Shown here: in pieces, positions 61,892 to 64,000 of the stretch | Numbering within the stretch: position 1 is the stretch's first letter | Layout: every line of letters begins with the position of its first letter | From: Desulfobacteraceae bacterium UBA2245 | GTDB lineage: Bacteria > Desulfobacterota > Desulfobacteria > Desulfobacterales > UBA2245 | Reading direction: 5' to 3' | DNA: 64,000 bases | NCBI GenBank assembly: GCA_002347265.1 | Contig: DDYB01000032.1 | Coordinates: 322,928-386,927, forward strand | The notes under the pieces: model-generated | What the model saw: the letters and a program-made list of their open reading frames with translations, nothing else | Databases searched by the model: none | What the model was told of the DNA's origin: nothing | Translations under genes and position numbers: made by a program

Positions 61892-62018
61892 AAATCATTT
61901 CGGAACCTTGAGGTTCTTAACTCCTACGATCTTTTCGCCCTGTTTGACCGATTGGCTGTCCGTGGGTTGAAAAATGCCAAGTACTCCGGCCAGATCCGCC
62001 GCGCTGAGGCCAAGTTCC
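61867..62018 (-). pseudogene. RAYT C-terminal remnant upstream of dgkA
   Basis: About 150 bases homologous to 49991-50141. The minus strand encodes LGLSAADLAGVLGIF and SVKQGEKIVGVKNLKVPK followed by a stop, i.e. the last ~45 codons of a RAYT related to the intact one (GEKIVRDKNLKVPK). It also contains a diverged inverted repeat arm. No N-terminal half is attached on its upstream side. Confidence 0.8.
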
Positions 62019-62173
62019 CAAAAAGGAAATAATGGGGAAACCTTTTTGCCGCACGACTTACCGCCGGATAGCTTTTTCCGAACTTTATTGCGATTTCAAC
62101 GGATGATCAGCCTTTGAAAAGCATAAAATCATAGACGCCCCCCTTCCATACCCAAAAGTGCCTCTACAAGGCA

Positions 62174-63094
62174 TCAAAATTCCTTCTGACAATCAAAGCA
62201 GTAAGCCTTTCCGCCAAATTTCGTCTTGTTCTGCCAGCAAAATTTGGCAGCCTTTTCTGATATTGACTTCTTGCATTTACAGCAAAAGAATTTGGAGGTA
62301 CTGAATGCGTTCCGCTCATCATTAACAGTTGTCGGATTTTTTTGGGTAATTGAATACGACTTTGCAGGCAGTCCGAACTTTGCCCTGTAATCAATGCTCA
62401 AAGGTCTGTGGAAGGAGACCAGTCTCGTAGACATCTCCTCTATCGTAGCCGCAGATGATATCTTGCCCACAGCGCTCAGATCCGATAATGGGGTGAACTT
62501 ATTTATATCGTTATCAATCTTGGTTTTGAGGGTGTCTGCCTTTATGATCGTGCTGGTGTCGAACTTGTTTGCGGTTGGCCGCGTGATAAGCGATTTAGGC
62601 GATATCAGAATGAAGTTCAGGTACTTGGGTCGTATGGAAATTCCAAGCCTCTTCGGGAGCAGGTTGTTATCTTTAAGAAAACGATCAAGAAGGTGAATGT
62701 GCCTCTTGTTTTGTTCAACGGGCGAGGGGATGCCAAAGGTTTGCTTTCCGTAATAGGCTTGAAATTCCCCCTCTGGTGTGATCTTTATCCCGTAGGAATA
62801 ATTTTTAGATTCAAGCACGTAGATTTCGAAAAACCGATTGATCAGGAGGTGGTCAATCTGGGCGACCTGATTTTCATGTTCAATTCTCAGATCGTGAATG
62901 ATGGCCCAATTCTTTGAATCGCCGTAGTAAAAATTGATGTAGTATGCGGAATCTTCCTCACCATGGACTCCTTTTTTCATTGCCTTCAGTTCCCGCTCGA
63001 TGAGAAACTTCTGATTGGCGTTAATCGGTTCTTCAAGCAATGACGATAGTGCTTCCATCTCATCTTGTTTTGAATCCATGCGCTTTATGATCAT
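62174..63094 (-). CDS. NERD-domain protein with C-terminal zinc ribbon
   Basis: 306 residues. The NERD (nuclease-related) domain spans about 40-180: LRIEHENQVAQIDHLLINRFF with EIYVLESKNYSYGI, the acidic/Lys residues of a restriction-like fold (D-x-x-L ... E-S-K). C-terminal ~35 residues have two CxxC pairs (FCCKCKKSIS, AYCFDCQKE), a probable Zn ribbon. NERD proteins are often defence or signalling related. AT-richer than the genes to its left. Monocistronic; function unknown. Confidence 0.8.
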   Translation of the reverse strand: MIIKRMDSKQDEMEALSSLLEEPINANQKFLIERELKAMKKGVHGEEDSAYYINFYYGDSKNWAIIHDLRIEHENQVAQIDHLLINRFFEIYVLESKNYSYGIKITPEGEFQAYYGKQTFGIPSPVEQNKRHIHLLDRFLKDNNLLPKRLGISIRPKYLNFILISPKSLITRPTANKFDTSTIIKADTLKTKIDNDINKFTPLSDLSAVGKISSAATIEEMSTRLVSFHRPLSIDYRAKFGLPAKSYSITQKNPTTVNDERNAFSTSKFFCCKCKKSISEKAAKFCWQNKTKFGGKAYCFDCQKEF

Positions 63095-63458
63095 CTGGCA
63101 CTCCTATAATGCTATAAGCTTTGATGGCAATACTTGAATGGTGACATTTCTTGTTAATTCAAAATCCGAAATTTAGCCCCTTTGCCTTCCATCAAAAATT
63201 CGGTTGCCTTTATCAATTTATATTTTTATGTACGACCCCCAAGCCCGCGACCCCCAAGCCCGACCCCCAAACCGTTACTTAATTCGTATGCTAAAACTTC
63301 TTTGGGTAATACAGCTTCATCAATTATTTTAGAGTCTGAAAAAAAATTCAGGCCTCCTTATTTTATAGAACTCAGAAGGTTCCACTTGTTACCTCGATTT
63401 TTCACACATAACGTTGTGTTGAGTGGAGAGCTTCAGCGAGTCCGACTCGAACGGCTGG
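63095..63458. other. AT-rich intergenic with short GACCCCCAAG repeats
   Basis: About 360 bases. At 63233-63270 there are 2.5 copies of CGACCCCCAAGCCCG. The rest is AT-rich and without recognisable coding content; a motif near 63412 resembles an integron attC but the arms do not pair well. Confidence 0.4.
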
Positions 63459-64000
63459 TTAACCGAATTTTATATTTTTTAATATACTTTTCAACCAAAT
63501 ACTACCTTTTGGGGTGATTAGCCAATATAGAGTACCACAATTTGCTATAACAGTTACCCAATACGTGAGTCGAAAAGATAATTTTTTGGATTTGTGCCTC
63601 AAAAAACTTTGTGCAATCTTGGCGCCTGGCCAACCACCTAATAGTGATAACAAATGTAAAGTACTTTCAGCAATTCGCCATTTACCCCATTCAGCAGCAT
63701 TTTTGTCTTTTAAATACATTAAAAATGCTGCGACACTCATAATTGCATATAGGCTAACCAGTTCGATTGGAATTAGATTTGATTCAAAGAGGAAATACAA
63801 AACAACAAAAAAAATACTAAACAAGATTAAGGAAAAGAACTTTTGCCGAAATTCTTTACCATTGTTTTTATGCCCTTTTATTGGAGCAACTTCAATTGCA
63901 CAGACCCGCCCCTTTTGATCGGTTGATGTGTAAAATTGAACTTCCAGATTTTTTATAGGTCGTTTATGGCGATAGCTAGTGTCCATCCATAAACGGGCAA
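63459..64000 (-). CDS. DUF1294 membrane protein (5' end outside window)
   Basis: At least 180 codons in frame to the right edge; an ATG exists at 63986, but the residues before and around it (RHKRPIKNLEVQFYTSTDQK) resemble the end of a cold-shock-type OB fold, usually present at the N-terminus of DUF1294 proteins. So the gene probably begins beyond 64000. C-terminal half: membrane helices and the DUF1294 signature KNAAEWGKWRIAESTLHLLS with GGWPGAKIAQSFLRHKSKK. Function unknown; nucleic-acid binding domain fused to a membrane anchor. Confidence 0.85.
   Translation of the reverse strand, partial: ARLWMDTSYRHKRPIKNLEVQFYTSTDQKGRVCAIEVAPIKGHKNNGKEFRQKFFSLILFSIFFVVLYFLFESNLIPIELVSLYAIMSVAAFLMYLKDKNAAEWGKWRIAESTLHLLSLLGGWPGAKIAQSFLRHKSKKLSFRLTYWVTVIANCGTLYWLITPKGSIWLKSILKNIKFG

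Noticed and set aside
63405..63470. attC-like sequence (ATAACGTTGTGTTGAG ... GGTTAACC) after the DUF1294 gene
   Set aside because: The outer arms do not pair and the core GTTRRRY/RYYYAAC sites are imperfect; no integrase in the window.
1..64000. tRNA, rRNA and CRISPR arrays
   Set aside because: No T-loop/cloverleaf patterns, rRNA signatures or regularly spaced short repeats were seen by eye.

Overview
The window looks like chromosome from a Gram-negative anaerobe of the Desulfobacterota (Desulfobacteraceae/Desulfosarcinaceae-like). This is inferred from gene content: many outer-membrane lipoproteins, a PBP1b-type synthase, several radical SAM enzymes, HybA/FdnH-type iron-sulfur electron transfer, PAS-type hybrid kinases, sigma54 regulation and a REP-associated transposase (RAYT) family. 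No rRNA or tRNA gene and no CRISPR array was seen.

1-11.4 kb: a class A penicillin-binding protein (cut by the left edge) with an overlapping TPR lipoprotein, a universal stress protein, a ferritin-like protein, a GNAT-histone deacetylase fusion, a two-gene SPFH operon whose second product is a predicted lipoprotein, an unknown lipoprotein, and a divergent RelA/SpoT-like nucleotidyltransferase with a Zn-ribbon tail. 11.4-18.4 kb: an RluA-type pseudouridine synthase, an IS remnant, then a plus-strand envelope cluster (SpoIID/LytB, a broken amidase-TPR gene, an LPP20-like protein, a TPR/SLH lipoprotein, a small secreted protein) closed by a strong bidirectional terminator. 18.4-25.5 kb: panC-metK-ahcY on the minus strand, dksA, a small exported protein, a sigma54 response regulator and an ISAs1 remnant. 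25.5-44.5 kb: mostly single housekeeping or accessory enzymes (enoyl-CoA isomerase type, epimerase, DUF255, HAD, a CBM48-only protein, PEP mutase family, flavodoxin, MBL hydrolase, three radical SAM proteins including a lysine 2,3-aminomutase type, YbaK, MarC). It also holds a hybrid sensor kinase broken by one frameshift and one in-frame amber codon, and an orphan ferredoxin/cytochrome b pair.

44.6-64 kb is accessory in character. It holds a jacalin-aerolysin-like lipoprotein, small secreted proteins including a 0.93-kb tandem duplication, a DUF4124-glutaredoxin, and mtgA preceded by an intact RAYT bounded by perfect 23-bp inverted repeats. A truncated antitoxin follows, then a giant cyclic beta-1,2-glucan synthase (2908 residues), a coiled-coil protein, dgkA sandwiched between RAYT fragments, and an AT-richer end with a NERD protein and a DUF1294 protein that runs off the window.

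The most distinctive theme is the interspersion of RAYT/REP sequence with cell-envelope genes between 49.2 and 62.0 kb. Both mtgA and dgkA begin inside RAYT terminal sequence and end just before a REP copy, and the glucan synthase lies between REP copies of opposite orientation. The other leading candidates for new biology are the RelA/SpoT-like protein, the acetyltransferase-deacetylase fusion and the lectin/pore-former lipoprotein neighbourhood.
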